Of a DNA stretch of 64,000 bases, positions 26,874-35,990 are shown piece after piece. The notes below the pieces were generated by a model. The model was not told the DNA's origin, made no database searches, and saw only the letters and a list, made by a program, of their open reading frames with translations. Position numbers and translations under genes: made by a program. The first letter of the stretch is position 1. The number at the start of each line of letters is the position of its first letter. This DNA comes from Pseudanabaena sp. Chao 1811 (GTDB taxonomy: Bacteria; Cyanobacteriota; Cyanobacteriia; Pseudanabaenales; Pseudanabaenaceae). The stretch spans positions 1,900,001 to 1,964,000 of the forward strand of contig NZ_CP101416.1 of NCBI RefSeq assembly GCF_027942295.1. Direction: 5' to 3'.

Positions 26874-26964
26874 ATATAGCAATCCTAAATGGTTTATGGA
26901 GACGTACCTCTTCTGGGTGTACTCCACAAAACCAAAATCTACAAATGATTTAGGACTGCTATAT
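26874..26964. repeat. MITE-like element, best copy
   Basis: Ends ATATAGCAATCCTAAAT and ATTTAGGACTGCTATAT are inverted repeats of 17 bp with one mismatch. The flanking TA/AT sequence is compatible with a TA target duplication, as for IS630/Tc1-derived MITEs. The interior has a second inverted pair, TGGAGACGTACC / GGTGTACTCCA. Confidence 0.7.
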
Positions 26965-27092
26965 TTAAGTATATTGAGGCAGTAATTAGTTGGGCTTAAT
27001 TATTTGTAGGTTTTGTTAGTGCAGTAACGCATCAATTGGTTAAAGGGGATGTGTAAGCGATCCCATCCTGCATTTAATTCCAACAAACTACT

Positions 27093-27179
27093 TATAGACA
27101 TCCCAACGGATTTGTGGAAGAGTACTAGGAAAGCTATTCCATAAACCCAAAAATCTCCAAATGATATAGGCTTACTACA
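27093..27179. repeat. MITE-like element, degenerate copy
   Basis: TATAGACATCCCAACGGA... to ...AAATGATATAGGCTTACTACA aligns with the copy at 26874, including the TTTGTGGAAGAGTAC and CCCAAAAATCTCCAAATG blocks. Both termini have several substitutions. Confidence 0.5.
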
Positions 27180-27283
27180 TTTGAGATTCTTGAAGTAACA
27201 AGCCATTTCATCAGTAATTATCAGAATCTAAGCAATTAATATCTGTTCCTTCGCTTCCCTCATCAACATAAGGAGAAACCGCA

Positions 27284-29782
27284 ATGCTCACAGCAGTCAA
27301 ACGTAATTCCCAAGCCATTGGACAAGCTGCGATCGCCTTACTGTTAATGCATCCTTTGGTGACGAGTAGTGCCGTTTTTGCCCAAGCTAACCCATCAATT
27401 GTGCCATCTAGTGATTTAGGCACAAAGGTAAACTCGGCAACTAATCATCCTCAACAAATAGATATTACGGGTGGCACGCAGGCTGGGGCAAATCTCTATC
27501 ACAGCTTTCAGCAATTTGGCTTAAATCAAGGACAAATTGCTAATTTTTTATCTAATCCTAATATTCAAAATATTCTAGGGCGAGTTGTTGGTGGTAATCC
27601 ATCTGTCATTAATGGTTTGATTCAAGTTACAGGTGGCAATTCTAATCTGTATCTATTAAATCCTGCGGGAATTATTTTCGGTGCAAATGCTAGCTTGAAT
27701 GTTCCTGCTGCCTTTACCGCAACTACCGCTAATGGTATTCAGGTGGGCAATGGCTGGTTTGGGGTGAATACCAGTGTAGATGCGATCAAAAATTTAACTG
27801 GTAATCCACAGGCTTTTGGATTTGCTGCTAACCCATCTATGCCTAATTCCTCGCCGACTGCACCAGTGGTGAACGCAGGCAATCTCTCAGTCAATCATGG
27901 ACAAAGCATTACGCTCATTGGTGGCTTAGTGATTAACACTGGCACGATCACCTCCCCATCAGGGAAAGTAACCATCGCCGCAATTCCCAATGGTAAATAT
28001 GTAAAAATCACACCAGAAGGAAGTCTGTTGAGTTTAGAACTTCCCATTGCTGCCCAGAATGAATTAGGAAAGTCACCGATTGTAGCGCAGGATTTGCCAA
28101 GCTTGCTCACTGGTTCTGTAACCCTACGGAATATGACGGGCTTAGATAGGGATACCGCAGGTAATGTGTTGGTGTCAAGAACACCAATTCCTAACGTTGC
28201 AGGAACAGCGATCGCATCAGGCGTGATTGATGTATCTAGCCATATTGGTAAAGGTGGCGAGATTAATGTCCTAGGCGATCGCGTGGGACTAATCTCGGCA
28301 AAGCTCAATGCTTCAGGTGCGATCGGTGGTGGAACAATTTTAATTGGTGGGAATTTACAAGGAAAAGGAACAGTTCCCAATGCTCAATATACATTTGTCA
28401 GTCAAGATTCTACGATTCTTGCTGATGCGCTTAGTCATGGCAATGGTGGCAAAGTGATTGCTTGGAGCGATCTTTCGACTGGATATTTGGGAAATATCTC
28501 GGTCAAGGGTGGCGCAGTTAGTGGAAATGGTGGCTTTGTAGAAGTATCGGGCAAAGAAAACTTACTGTTTCAAGGGAAAGTGAATACAACAGCACCGAAC
28601 GGCATTGCTGGAACGCTTTTGCTTGACCCAAATAACATTACTATTAGCAGTGCAGTAAGTAGTGCAGGTGTTGCAGTCCAAATTGCAACAGGAACAATAC
28701 CGTTTGCATTTTTAGCTGGAACTGATATCAATATTCAAGATTCTGATCTTCGTGGTGTAGCAGGCAATGTATTACTTCAAGCAACTAACAACATCACTTT
28801 AGATAACACAATAAACTTCAACAATACTCAAGCTACTTCCCTTACTTTTCAAGCTGGGAATAACATTAATATCAATGTTCCTAATAATGGGGGGAATGGT
28901 TTTGACTTTAATGGTAGCAATACCCAGTCTTTGAGCTTTATTGCAGGGAATAATATTATTGTTAATAGCAGTGCTGTTAGTGGTGGTGGGTTCAGTACCT
29001 CTTTTCGGTTTGCCTCGACTCCAAGTCCTACACTTTCATTAACCGCACAGAATGGGAACATTAACATTGTAGGGAATTTTGTAGTTCGCAATAACTTTGT
29101 GGGTACTGGCACAACCGTAAATTTAAATGCTCCTAACGGTGCTGTGCTAGTTAATAATGGGTACCTGCAAGTAGGGCAGAATGCGAGTACCACTGATAAT
29201 ATTCTTAACATTACCGCAGGTCGATTTCAGGTGACGGGAACGCCCATCAATGGTGCTCCCACTGGTGCAATAGCAAATACTCGGTACAGTATTTATGTTT
29301 TTGTTGCCAATCCCACTGCGGCAAGTCCAACGCCAAATGCTAAGGGCAATATTTCTCTCCAGTTTGGCAATGAAGCGCCAATTATTACTCCAACTAGCAA
29401 TGGACTGGGGGGAAATAATTTGATTAATATTCGACTCCTTCAGGATACTAATTTTGTAGTTGGCAAAACTCCGATTACCAGTGGCGTAGATGGTCAAATT
29501 GGCATTGGCGTTGATAGCATCCCACCGCAAGTACTGACATTACTATCTGACCAGTCGTTTAGCTCTAATATTGGGCTTGCTAATACCGTGACTGCTAATG
29601 CATTGAATGGAGATGCGATCGCGACTGCGCGTACAGCGAATCTATCGGCAAATGCTGGTGAAATTAAAGACTGTGAGCCGACAGGAAATAAGAAGCCATC
29701 TCTGACGATCACCGCATCTGTCCCTTCTGCGGTAGTAACGCGCACAACTACCCGATCTAATTTGCCACCTTGCAAAGAGTAA
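27284..29782 (+). CDS. Two-partner-secreted filamentous haemagglutinin-like protein (TpsA)
   Basis: 832 residues. After a signal peptide (about 1-35, ending SSAVFAQA) comes the TPS/haemagglutination activity domain (about 40-290) with NIQNILGRVVGGNPSVINGL, SNLYLLNPAGIIFGANA and FTATTANGI. The rest is glycine- and asparagine-rich beta-helix repeat sequence typical of secreted adhesins. The C-terminus ends NLPPCKE, with a Cys pair (KDCEP and PPCKE), as often in cyanobacterial TpsA. It is exported by the TpsB gene product next door. AAGGAG about 10 nt before the ATG supports the start. The CHAT-TPR gene follows 9 bp later, probably in one transcript. Confidence 0.9.
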   Translation: MLTAVKRNSQAIGQAAIALLLMHPLVTSSAVFAQANPSIVPSSDLGTKVNSATNHPQQIDITGGTQAGANLYHSFQQFGLNQGQIANFLSNPNIQNILGRVVGGNPSVINGLIQVTGGNSNLYLLNPAGIIFGANASLNVPAAFTATTANGIQVGNGWFGVNTSVDAIKNLTGNPQAFGFAANPSMPNSSPTAPVVNAGNLSVNHGQSITLIGGLVINTGTITSPSGKVTIAAIPNGKYVKITPEGSLLSLELPIAAQNELGKSPIVAQDLPSLLTGSVTLRNMTGLDRDTAGNVLVSRTPIPNVAGTAIASGVIDVSSHIGKGGEINVLGDRVGLISAKLNASGAIGGGTILIGGNLQGKGTVPNAQYTFVSQDSTILADALSHGNGGKVIAWSDLSTGYLGNISVKGGAVSGNGGFVEVSGKENLLFQGKVNTTAPNGIAGTLLLDPNNITISSAVSSAGVAVQIATGTIPFAFLAGTDINIQDSDLRGVAGNVLLQATNNITLDNTINFNNTQATSLTFQAGNNININVPNNGGNGFDFNGSNTQSLSFIAGNNIIVNSSAVSGGGFSTSFRFASTPSPTLSLTAQNGNINIVGNFVVRNNFVGTGTTVNLNAPNGAVLVNNGYLQVGQNASTTDNILNITAGRFQVTGTPINGAPTGAIANTRYSIYVFVANPTAASPTPNAKGNISLQFGNEAPIITPTSNGLGGNNLINIRLLQDTNFVVGKTPITSGVDGQIGIGVDSIPPQVLTLLSDQSFSSNIGLANTVTANALNGDAIATARTANLSANAGEIKDCEPTGNKKPSLTITASVPSAVVTRTTTRSNLPPCKE

Positions 29783-29791
29783 TCATCTGCT

Positions 29792-32263
29792 ATGACGAAT
29801 CAAGGCTATGCGATCGCCATCTCTTTTCTAATTTGCTTGATGACACCAAGTACTTCCTTGGCAACAGGCATTAGTAATCCTGTTTTTCCATCGCAAGATG
29901 TGCGATCAACAGCCGATGAACTTGTCCAAACTGGTGTGCAGCAATTTCTCGACCAAAAGTTTGATCAAGCGATCGCTAGTTGGCAGCAAGCATTGCGGCT
30001 CTATCAACAACAACAAAATAGCAAGGGTGAACTCAATGTCCTTGAGATCATGGCAGAAGCTTCAAAAAGGCTCGGTAAGTACGAGCAAGCGATCGCCTAC
30101 TTGCAGAAATCCTTAGACTTAGCGCAAAGCGTAGGAGATCGGCAAGCTGAAGCCAATGCCCTAGGCAATCTTGGCAATAACTATCGTGTTGTTGGTAATT
30201 ATGTCAAAGCGATCGAACTACATAACCAAGGATTAGCAATTAGGAAAGAACTAGGCGATCGTCAAGGCGAAGGACAGGTTCTCGCAAGTCTGGGAAATAT
30301 TTACTATGATCTTGGCAACTATGATAAAGCTGATGCTCTGTATCGGCAGAGCCTAAAAATCGCGCAATCAGTTGGGAATAATACGGGTGTAGTTCTCTTA
30401 CTGAATAGTTTGGGATTAATTGCCGCAACTAGAGAAGAATATACAGAAGCGATCGACTATTACAAGCAAAGTTTGATGATCGCTCAGAAAATTGGTCTAA
30501 GGTCAGCCGTAGGGGAGGCACTCAATAATGTTGGTTCTGGATATCATGTTCAGAAAAAATATAAAGAAGCGATCGCCTATTATGAACAAGCCTTGGCAGT
30601 TGGGAAGGAAATTAAAAATCCACGTATTGAAGGCGCGGCAATTGGTGGATTGGCATTAGCCTATGTATTTTTGGAAGAATACGATAAGGCGTTATCTTTT
30701 CAAGAGCAAAGTTGGCAATTAACGAAACAAATCGGTGATCGGCGATTAGAAGCGCTCGCTTTGAGCAATTGGGGTTATATCCTTTGGCGATCGCAAAAAT
30801 ATGCGGCGGCAGAACAAAAATTTCGGACTACGCTGAGCTTATTAGACTCTCTCCGTTCTAATTTAAATGACAGTGACAAGGTTTCCATCTTTGACACCCA
30901 ACTTCATGCCTTCAATCTACTTCAGCAAATTATGATCGCGCAGGGTAAACCCGAAGAAGCACTAGAAATTGCTGAACATGGACGCGCCCGTGCTTTTTCC
31001 GAGCTTCTTTCCCGTCGTCTCAAAACAAGTGCAGGAGTGAAATCTGAACCCAAAATAGAATCAAAAATAGAACAAAAAATAGAACAAAATGGCAATATCG
31101 ATTTACGCGCTCTCTCATCAGTCAATATTGCAGATATTCGGCGTATTGCCCAACAACAAAAAGCTGTACTCGTAGAGTATTCACTCATTTCCAATCCTAA
31201 CTTTATTGGGCAAGGGAAACTCAAGGGCGAATATATCAAACTCTATATCTGGGTAGTCCAACCTTCGGGGGCGATCGCTTTTAGGGAAGTCGATCTCACC
31301 AAATTAAACGTGTCAATAATTGATCTCGTCAGCGATATCCGTAGTTTGTTTAATGATGCTGGCTCAGTTGAGCAAAATCCTAAGGATGTTTTAGTTAAAT
31401 ACGCGCAACTCAAACAGCTACACTCCATTCTCGTTCAACCAATCCAAGACCTATTACCGAAAGATGCCCAGACACGAATAATTTTCTTACCGCAATCACT
31501 GCTGTTTTTAGTTCCCTTTGCTGCTTTGATTGATCCACAAAATAATTTTCTCGTTGATAACTACATGGTGCAAATTGCTCCTGCTATTCAGGTGCTAGAC
31601 TTCACGCACCAAATTCGCCACCAGTTACAACAAGTTAATTTAAAGGAAATGCTAATTGTCGGTAATCCCGCGATGCCAAGTCTCGGCAATCCACCTGTCC
31701 AATTACCAACTTTGCGAGGGGCTGCCAAAGAAGCAGAGGCGATCGCTGCTTTACTTAATACGACCTTTTTAACAGGTAAGCAAGCCACGAAAGTAGAAGT
31801 TGTCGCAAAAATGAAATCGGCACGGTTTATTCATCTAGCAACCCACGGACTATTAGAGGAATATCGTAGTGGGGATATCCCCGGAGCGATCGCCCTTGCT
31901 CCTAGTCAAATAGATGGTCACAATGATGATGGTTTTCTCACGGCTAGCGAGATTATTACGATGCATCTGAATGCTGAAATGGTGGTACTAAGTGCCTGCA
32001 AAACTGGACAGGGGCTATTAACGGGTGATGGGGTAATCGGTCTATCGCGATCGCTAATTGCCGCAGGTGTACCTAGTGTGGTGGTATCGCTATGGTCAGT
32101 ACCTGACGATCCAACTGCGCTACTAATGACTATGTTTTATACAAAATTTCAGACAATTCCTAACAAGGCGGAGGCTTTACGCCAAGCAATGCTTGTGACT
32201 AAAGCCAAATATCCCGATCCGCTTAATTGGGCTGCTTTTACATTAATTGGTGAAGCCGAATAG
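29792..32263 (+). CDS. Exported TPR-CHAT (caspase-like) protein
   Basis: 823 residues. A signal peptide (about 1-26) is followed by about seven tetratricopeptide repeats (about 45-360) and a C-terminal CHAT peptidase domain (about 500-823). The likely catalytic dyad is His685 (HLATHG) and Cys736 (LSACKTG), followed by GLSRSLIAAGVPSVVVSLW. CHAT proteases are relatives of caspases and separase; some are activated through TPR sensors. Here the protein is predicted to leave the cytoplasm, which sets it apart from cytoplasmic CHAT defence proteins. It follows TpsA by 9 bp, so processing or control of the adhesin is a plausible role. That role is inferred. Confidence 0.9.
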   Translation: MTNQGYAIAISFLICLMTPSTSLATGISNPVFPSQDVRSTADELVQTGVQQFLDQKFDQAIASWQQALRLYQQQQNSKGELNVLEIMAEASKRLGKYEQAIAYLQKSLDLAQSVGDRQAEANALGNLGNNYRVVGNYVKAIELHNQGLAIRKELGDRQGEGQVLASLGNIYYDLGNYDKADALYRQSLKIAQSVGNNTGVVLLLNSLGLIAATREEYTEAIDYYKQSLMIAQKIGLRSAVGEALNNVGSGYHVQKKYKEAIAYYEQALAVGKEIKNPRIEGAAIGGLALAYVFLEEYDKALSFQEQSWQLTKQIGDRRLEALALSNWGYILWRSQKYAAAEQKFRTTLSLLDSLRSNLNDSDKVSIFDTQLHAFNLLQQIMIAQGKPEEALEIAEHGRARAFSELLSRRLKTSAGVKSEPKIESKIEQKIEQNGNIDLRALSSVNIADIRRIAQQQKAVLVEYSLISNPNFIGQGKLKGEYIKLYIWVVQPSGAIAFREVDLTKLNVSIIDLVSDIRSLFNDAGSVEQNPKDVLVKYAQLKQLHSILVQPIQDLLPKDAQTRIIFLPQSLLFLVPFAALIDPQNNFLVDNYMVQIAPAIQVLDFTHQIRHQLQQVNLKEMLIVGNPAMPSLGNPPVQLPTLRGAAKEAEAIAALLNTTFLTGKQATKVEVVAKMKSARFIHLATHGLLEEYRSGDIPGAIALAPSQIDGHNDDGFLTASEIITMHLNAEMVVLSACKTGQGLLTGDGVIGLSRSLIAAGVPSVVVSLWSVPDDPTALLMTMFYTKFQTIPNKAEALRQAMLVTKAKYPDPLNWAAFTLIGEAE

Positions 32264-32264
32264 C

Positions 32265-32295
32265 AAAGAGGGTGATGCAAAGCATCACCCTCTTT
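32265..32295. terminator. Bidirectional terminator between CHAT gene and petN
   Basis: Fourteen-base perfect stem AAAGAGGGTGATGC with loop AAA, one base after the CHAT stop (TAG, 32261-32263). It serves petN on the other strand as well. Confidence 0.8.
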
Positions 32296-32299
32296 AAGC

Positions 32300-32389
32300 T
32301 TATAGTCCGTTACGTCCCCAGACAACAAAAGCGATCGACAATGTGAACATACCTAATAAACTGAACCAGCCAAATGACAAGATATCCAT
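32300..32389 (-). CDS. petN: Cytochrome b6-f complex subunit PetN
   Basis: A 29-residue one-helix protein, [20 protein letters not shown] followed by FVVWGRNGL, matching the highly conserved PetN sequence end to end. PetN is an essential small subunit on the rim of the thylakoid b6-f complex and needed for its stability. The gene stands alone on the minus strand between the CHAT gene and DUF928, ending 5 bp from a bidirectional terminator. Its promoter probably lies in 32390-32560. Confidence 0.95.
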   Translation of the reverse strand: MDILSFGWFSLLGMFTLSIAFVVWGRNGL

Positions 32390-32665
32390 AGTTTTGTAAC
32401 AATTTAAAAATTTTTTTCTAAATACTATAATACGCTTTCCTGTGCCAAAGGCAAATTGGTTGGGTTGTGGCGATCTCTAGCTCGAATTAGGCAAAATCTC
32501 AAATTAGATAATATTCAGTCGAATGTCTATAGCAACTTTTTCGTAGAAGTTGCATTCTTATTTAATTATCTTAGGATCTCAAGGTTATGATCTTTAGCGC
32601 ATTATGCCTTGCGTCATAACTACATAGATTCAGCAGTAGATCACTTTTTTGGAGGCGATCGCATC

Positions 32666-33454
32666 ATGTCTTCTGTATCACATTTGTCAAAAAAAATATT
32701 AGTAGCATCGGTTTTTTCTTGCCTAGTTACTAGTACAGCCATTCTTGCACCCCTAAACCTATTTTCCCCTTTAGCTCAAGCGCAGTCCCGTAGAGTCGTC
32801 TATGTCCCCCCTAGTGATCTTGATGCGCCTAAGACTTCAGCATCAGGTATTACACGCAGTTCAGGTTGTCTCATTTCTTGTTTAATTGCTTTGGTTCCAA
32901 ATTTAGAAATAAATAAGAACCCAGTTCCTCGAACTATTTCTGAACGTCCTATAATCTATTTTCTCAGTCCTAAACATCGTGGATCGGTAAGATTCCGTCT
33001 TTATGAAGATAGTGCCGAAACACCCAATAAACCCATTTATCAAACTTCCTTCGATATCAATAATGATGCAGGGATCATTGCTTTCAAATTACCTGAAGAT
33101 GCTCCGACACTAGCAATTGGAAAAATATATTCATGGGAGTTTACAGTTCTCACTGCAACCAATAAAACACCCTATGGCAGCGCGACGATACCTGACAATA
33201 AGACAGTGTATGGCTCAGTACGTCGCATTTTACCAACGAAAAAATTGACAGAGCAACTATCAAAACTATCAAAACCTATTGATCGAGCGGCTTTGTTTGC
33301 TCAAGAAAGCCTGTGGTTTGAGACCTTGACGACTTTGGCAGATGCGCAACGAACTGTACCCAAAAGCTCTGAAGTTACTGATGAATGGATAGCGATATTA
33401 AAGTCAGCAAGTCTTGATCGCGTTCTTTCATATGCTTTTGTCTCACAAAAGTGA
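32666..33454 (+). CDS. DUF928-family exported protein
   Basis: 262 residues. A signal peptide (about 1-41, ending LAQAQS) indicates export. The mature part shows the DUF928 pattern: two cysteines (SSGCLISCLIALVP) in place of the usual LIALVP segment, then RPIIYFLSPKHRGS, beta-rich mid region and ESLWFETLTTLADAQR. GGAGG at 32651-32655 with 10-nt spacing favours ATG 32666 over the upstream TTG at 32609. DUF928 has no known activity; in cyanobacteria it frequently lies beside CHAT-TPR, haemagglutinin and CHASE2 genes, as here. It may act as an envelope partner. Confidence 0.82.
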   Translation: MSSVSHLSKKILVASVFSCLVTSTAILAPLNLFSPLAQAQSRRVVYVPPSDLDAPKTSASGITRSSGCLISCLIALVPNLEINKNPVPRTISERPIIYFLSPKHRGSVRFRLYEDSAETPNKPIYQTSFDINNDAGIIAFKLPEDAPTLAIGKIYSWEFTVLTATNKTPYGSATIPDNKTVYGSVRRILPTKKLTEQLSKLSKPIDRAALFAQESLWFETLTTLADAQRTVPKSSEVTDEWIAILKSASLDRVLSYAFVSQK

Positions 33455-33487
33455 TGCTTTACAGCCTCTTGTAAGAAATTGTAAGCA

Positions 33488-33626
33488 GAGAAATTTTCTA
33501 AAAAGATTGGGTAGTGCTAAATAGGTAAGGATGGGCGGCGCGAAGCGCCGCCCATCCTTACCTCAATAAATCCTTTCCTTTGTAGTACTACCAAAGATTG
33601 CAGAATCATCTTTTTAGAAAATTTCT
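33488..33626. repeat. Nested large palindrome, outer arms plus 19-bp perfect core
   Basis: The core 33523-33541 pairs with 33545-33563 (loop GAA). Outer arms AGAAATTTTCTAAAAAGAT (33488-33506) and its complement (33608-33626, ATCTTTTTAGAAAATTTCT) and a middle pair GGTAGTGCTA / TAGTACTACC add two more paired blocks. The right arm lies within the leader of the CHASE2 cyclase gene. Confidence 0.75.
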
Positions 33627-33666
33627 TTGGTTTGGAGACCATAATCAGTCAGCAGGAGTAAACTTT

Positions 33667-35988
33667 ATGGCGATTCGCTCCCAATTAAAAAATGTCTTAT
33701 GGAAATGGCGAGGCATTGCGATCGCTGCACCGACAATCTCCATATTGGCGATTGGATTGCGGATAATTGGAGTGCTAGAGCCATTGGAATTAGCAATGCT
33801 CGATCAGTTCTTTCGGTGGCGATCGCCTGAGCCTGAAGATAGCCGTATTGTGATTATTGGCATTGATGAAGCAGATGTCCGTCAATATGCTTGGCCCATT
33901 GATGATGCTTTACTGACCCAATTATTAGACAAAGTACGTAAACAAAAACCACGGGCGATCGGTCTTGATCTTGCCCGTGATAAACCTGTCGGTGCTGGCT
34001 ATTCACAACTGGAAGCCTTGTTTAAAAGTACGCCAAATCTAGTTGGTGCAACCAAAACAGCCGATCTCGTTGATTCTAATTTTGCGATCGCCAGTTCTAA
34101 TATTAATCCCCCACCTGCCCTTCCTCCCGAACAAATTGGGGCAATCAATCTTCCAGTTGATACCGATGGTAGGGTTCGCAGAGGTTTGCTAGCTTTACGT
34201 TCATCCGATGGCAAAGTTTCCCCTAGTTTCAGCTTACAAATATCTTTACTCTATCTAGATGGCGAAAAAATAGTTCCCTTTGAGAAAGCGCTCAATCCCC
34301 CCAGATTACGCACCAATGATGGAGGCTATAGCCATGCTGATGTAGGTGGACATCAATTTATCGTGAACTATCGTCGCTCTCTTAATGGTTTTCAGACTGT
34401 ACGGATGGCAGATGTGCTAGAAGGTAAAATTGCCCCTGATTTACTGCGCGATCGCGTGGTGATGATTGGCGTAACAGCAGTCAGTTTAAGGGATTGGTTT
34501 TTCACTCCCCTTGATAGCGGCATTGGCAGTACCCGCATCTTTACCTCAGGAATTGAAGTTCATGCCCAACTAGTGAGTCATATTCTGAGTAGTTCTCTTG
34601 ACGGACGTGTAGGAATTCACACTTGGGAAAAGCATTGGGAATGGTTATGGATTTTTGGTTGGTCGTTGACTGGTTCCCTCTTAATTTGGCAATGGCGTAA
34701 TGTCAAGGTAAAGGAACGCGAATTTCAGCTTTTAATGTTGCGATCGCTCAGTGTATTAGCACTGGGTGGCAGTCTCTTTGCTGCTTGTTTTATTGCCTTA
34801 GGCTATGGTTGGTGGTTGCCCTTTGTGCCTGCAATGATTGGCTTTTTAGGTGGTGGTGCAATCGTGACCAGCTATCTAGCAATTACGGCAGCGCAAATTC
34901 GGGCTTACTTTAGTCGCTATTTAACTGATGCTGTCGTCAAAAGTTTATTAGAAACCCCCGAAGGTCTCAAATTTGGAGGCGATCGCCGCAAAGTCACAAT
35001 TCTCATGTGCGATCTCCGTGGTTTCTCAACTATTTCCGAGAAAATGCCTCCCGAAAAAGTAGTAGAAATTCTCAATGTATTTTTAGGAACGATGACCGAG
35101 GCGATCGCTACCTATCAAGGCACCATTGATGAATTTATCGGTGATGCCATTTTGGTTCTCTTTGGTGCGCCCATCCATCGTGAAGATGATGCGGCAAGGG
35201 CAGTCGCTAGTGCGATCGCGATGCAACTTGCCATGCGATCGGTAAATGCCCAACTCACCCAACTAGGCTTACCAGAAATCGCGATGGGAATTGGCATTAA
35301 TACGGGCGAAGTGGTTGCAGGCAATATCGGTTCCCATTCGCGGGCGAAATATGCTGTTGTTGGCAATCATGTCAATCTCACGGCAAGGATTGAATCCTAT
35401 ACTGTCGGTGGTCAGATTTTGATATCGGAAACAACCTATAACGAAATACAGGCGATCGTCAAAACTAATGGCTCAATGGAAGTGGAACCTAAGGGCGTGT
35501 CGCATCCCATTTCAATCTACGATATTTGTGGCATTGGCGGTATTTATAATCTCGAACTTCCTTCTATTAATGATTCTCTACAAATATTGCCTCAGCCAAT
35601 TGCAATTACCTATCGTATTTTAGAAGAGAAACATCTCGGCACAGAAATCTTTGAAGGTGAGATCCGACGACTATCACCCTACGGAGCAGAGATCTTGGCG
35701 AAAGAGGATCTACCTGTATTAACTAACATCAAACTACATCTTCAAGTGTCTGCTCCTGACCAACTCAATCCTTCTCAAACCGTCACAATCGAAGGCGAAA
35801 TCTATGCCAAAGTCTTAAAGCATCATCAACCCGATCAAGCAACATCAGATAAATTGGAATTAGAGAACAATCTCACGATTTCTGCAATTTCTCAACAGCG
35901 ATCGCATCCTATCAAACAAATTTATCTACATTTCACTACAGTCCCTAACGATCTCAAAGCGTGGATTAACTGGCAAACAAGTATCTAA
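33667..35988 (+). CDS. CHASE2-domain class III nucleotide cyclase
   Basis: 773 residues. One N-terminal helix leads to an extracytoplasmic CHASE2 sensor domain (about 30-315), then two or three helices (about 325-415) and a class III cyclase domain (about 435-610). The metal aspartates are in LMCDLRGFS and FIGDAIL. The residues that select the purine are Glu (TIDEFIGD) and Ala (YAVVGNHVN), not the Lys/Asp pair of adenylate cyclases; Glu at this place occurs in the guanylate cyclase Cya2. The C-terminus (about 650-773) resembles a PilZ-like beta-barrel but lacks a clear RxxxR motif. AGGAG (33654-33658) selects ATG 33667 over TTG 33598. It closes the tps/CHAT/DUF928 block. Confidence 0.85.
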   Translation: MAIRSQLKNVLWKWRGIAIAAPTISILAIGLRIIGVLEPLELAMLDQFFRWRSPEPEDSRIVIIGIDEADVRQYAWPIDDALLTQLLDKVRKQKPRAIGLDLARDKPVGAGYSQLEALFKSTPNLVGATKTADLVDSNFAIASSNINPPPALPPEQIGAINLPVDTDGRVRRGLLALRSSDGKVSPSFSLQISLLYLDGEKIVPFEKALNPPRLRTNDGGYSHADVGGHQFIVNYRRSLNGFQTVRMADVLEGKIAPDLLRDRVVMIGVTAVSLRDWFFTPLDSGIGSTRIFTSGIEVHAQLVSHILSSSLDGRVGIHTWEKHWEWLWIFGWSLTGSLLIWQWRNVKVKEREFQLLMLRSLSVLALGGSLFAACFIALGYGWWLPFVPAMIGFLGGGAIVTSYLAITAAQIRAYFSRYLTDAVVKSLLETPEGLKFGGDRRKVTILMCDLRGFSTISEKMPPEKVVEILNVFLGTMTEAIATYQGTIDEFIGDAILVLFGAPIHREDDAARAVASAIAMQLAMRSVNAQLTQLGLPEIAMGIGINTGEVVAGNIGSHSRAKYAVVGNHVNLTARIESYTVGGQILISETTYNEIQAIVKTNGSMEVEPKGVSHPISIYDICGIGGIYNLELPSINDSLQILPQPIAITYRILEEKHLGTEIFEGEIRRLSPYGAEILAKEDLPVLTNIKLHLQVSAPDQLNPSQTVTIEGEIYAKVLKHHQPDQATSDKLELENNLTISAISQQRSHPIKQIYLHFTTVPNDLKAWINWQTSI

Positions 35989-35990
35989 AA

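Larger units (their letters stand above)
26710..27283. other. 574-bp divergent region between TpsB and TpsA genes
   Basis: Contains two MITE-like copies (26874-26964 and 27093-27179) in the same orientation, and AAGGAG just before the TpsA start. Short open frames across it are by-products of the repeats. Promoters for both tps genes must lie here, so the insertions may affect their expression. Confidence 0.65.

Noticed and set aside
26762-26953. 63-codon plus-strand frame between the tps genes
   Set aside because: Half of it is the MITE-like repeat, and the codon content is unlike neighbouring genes.
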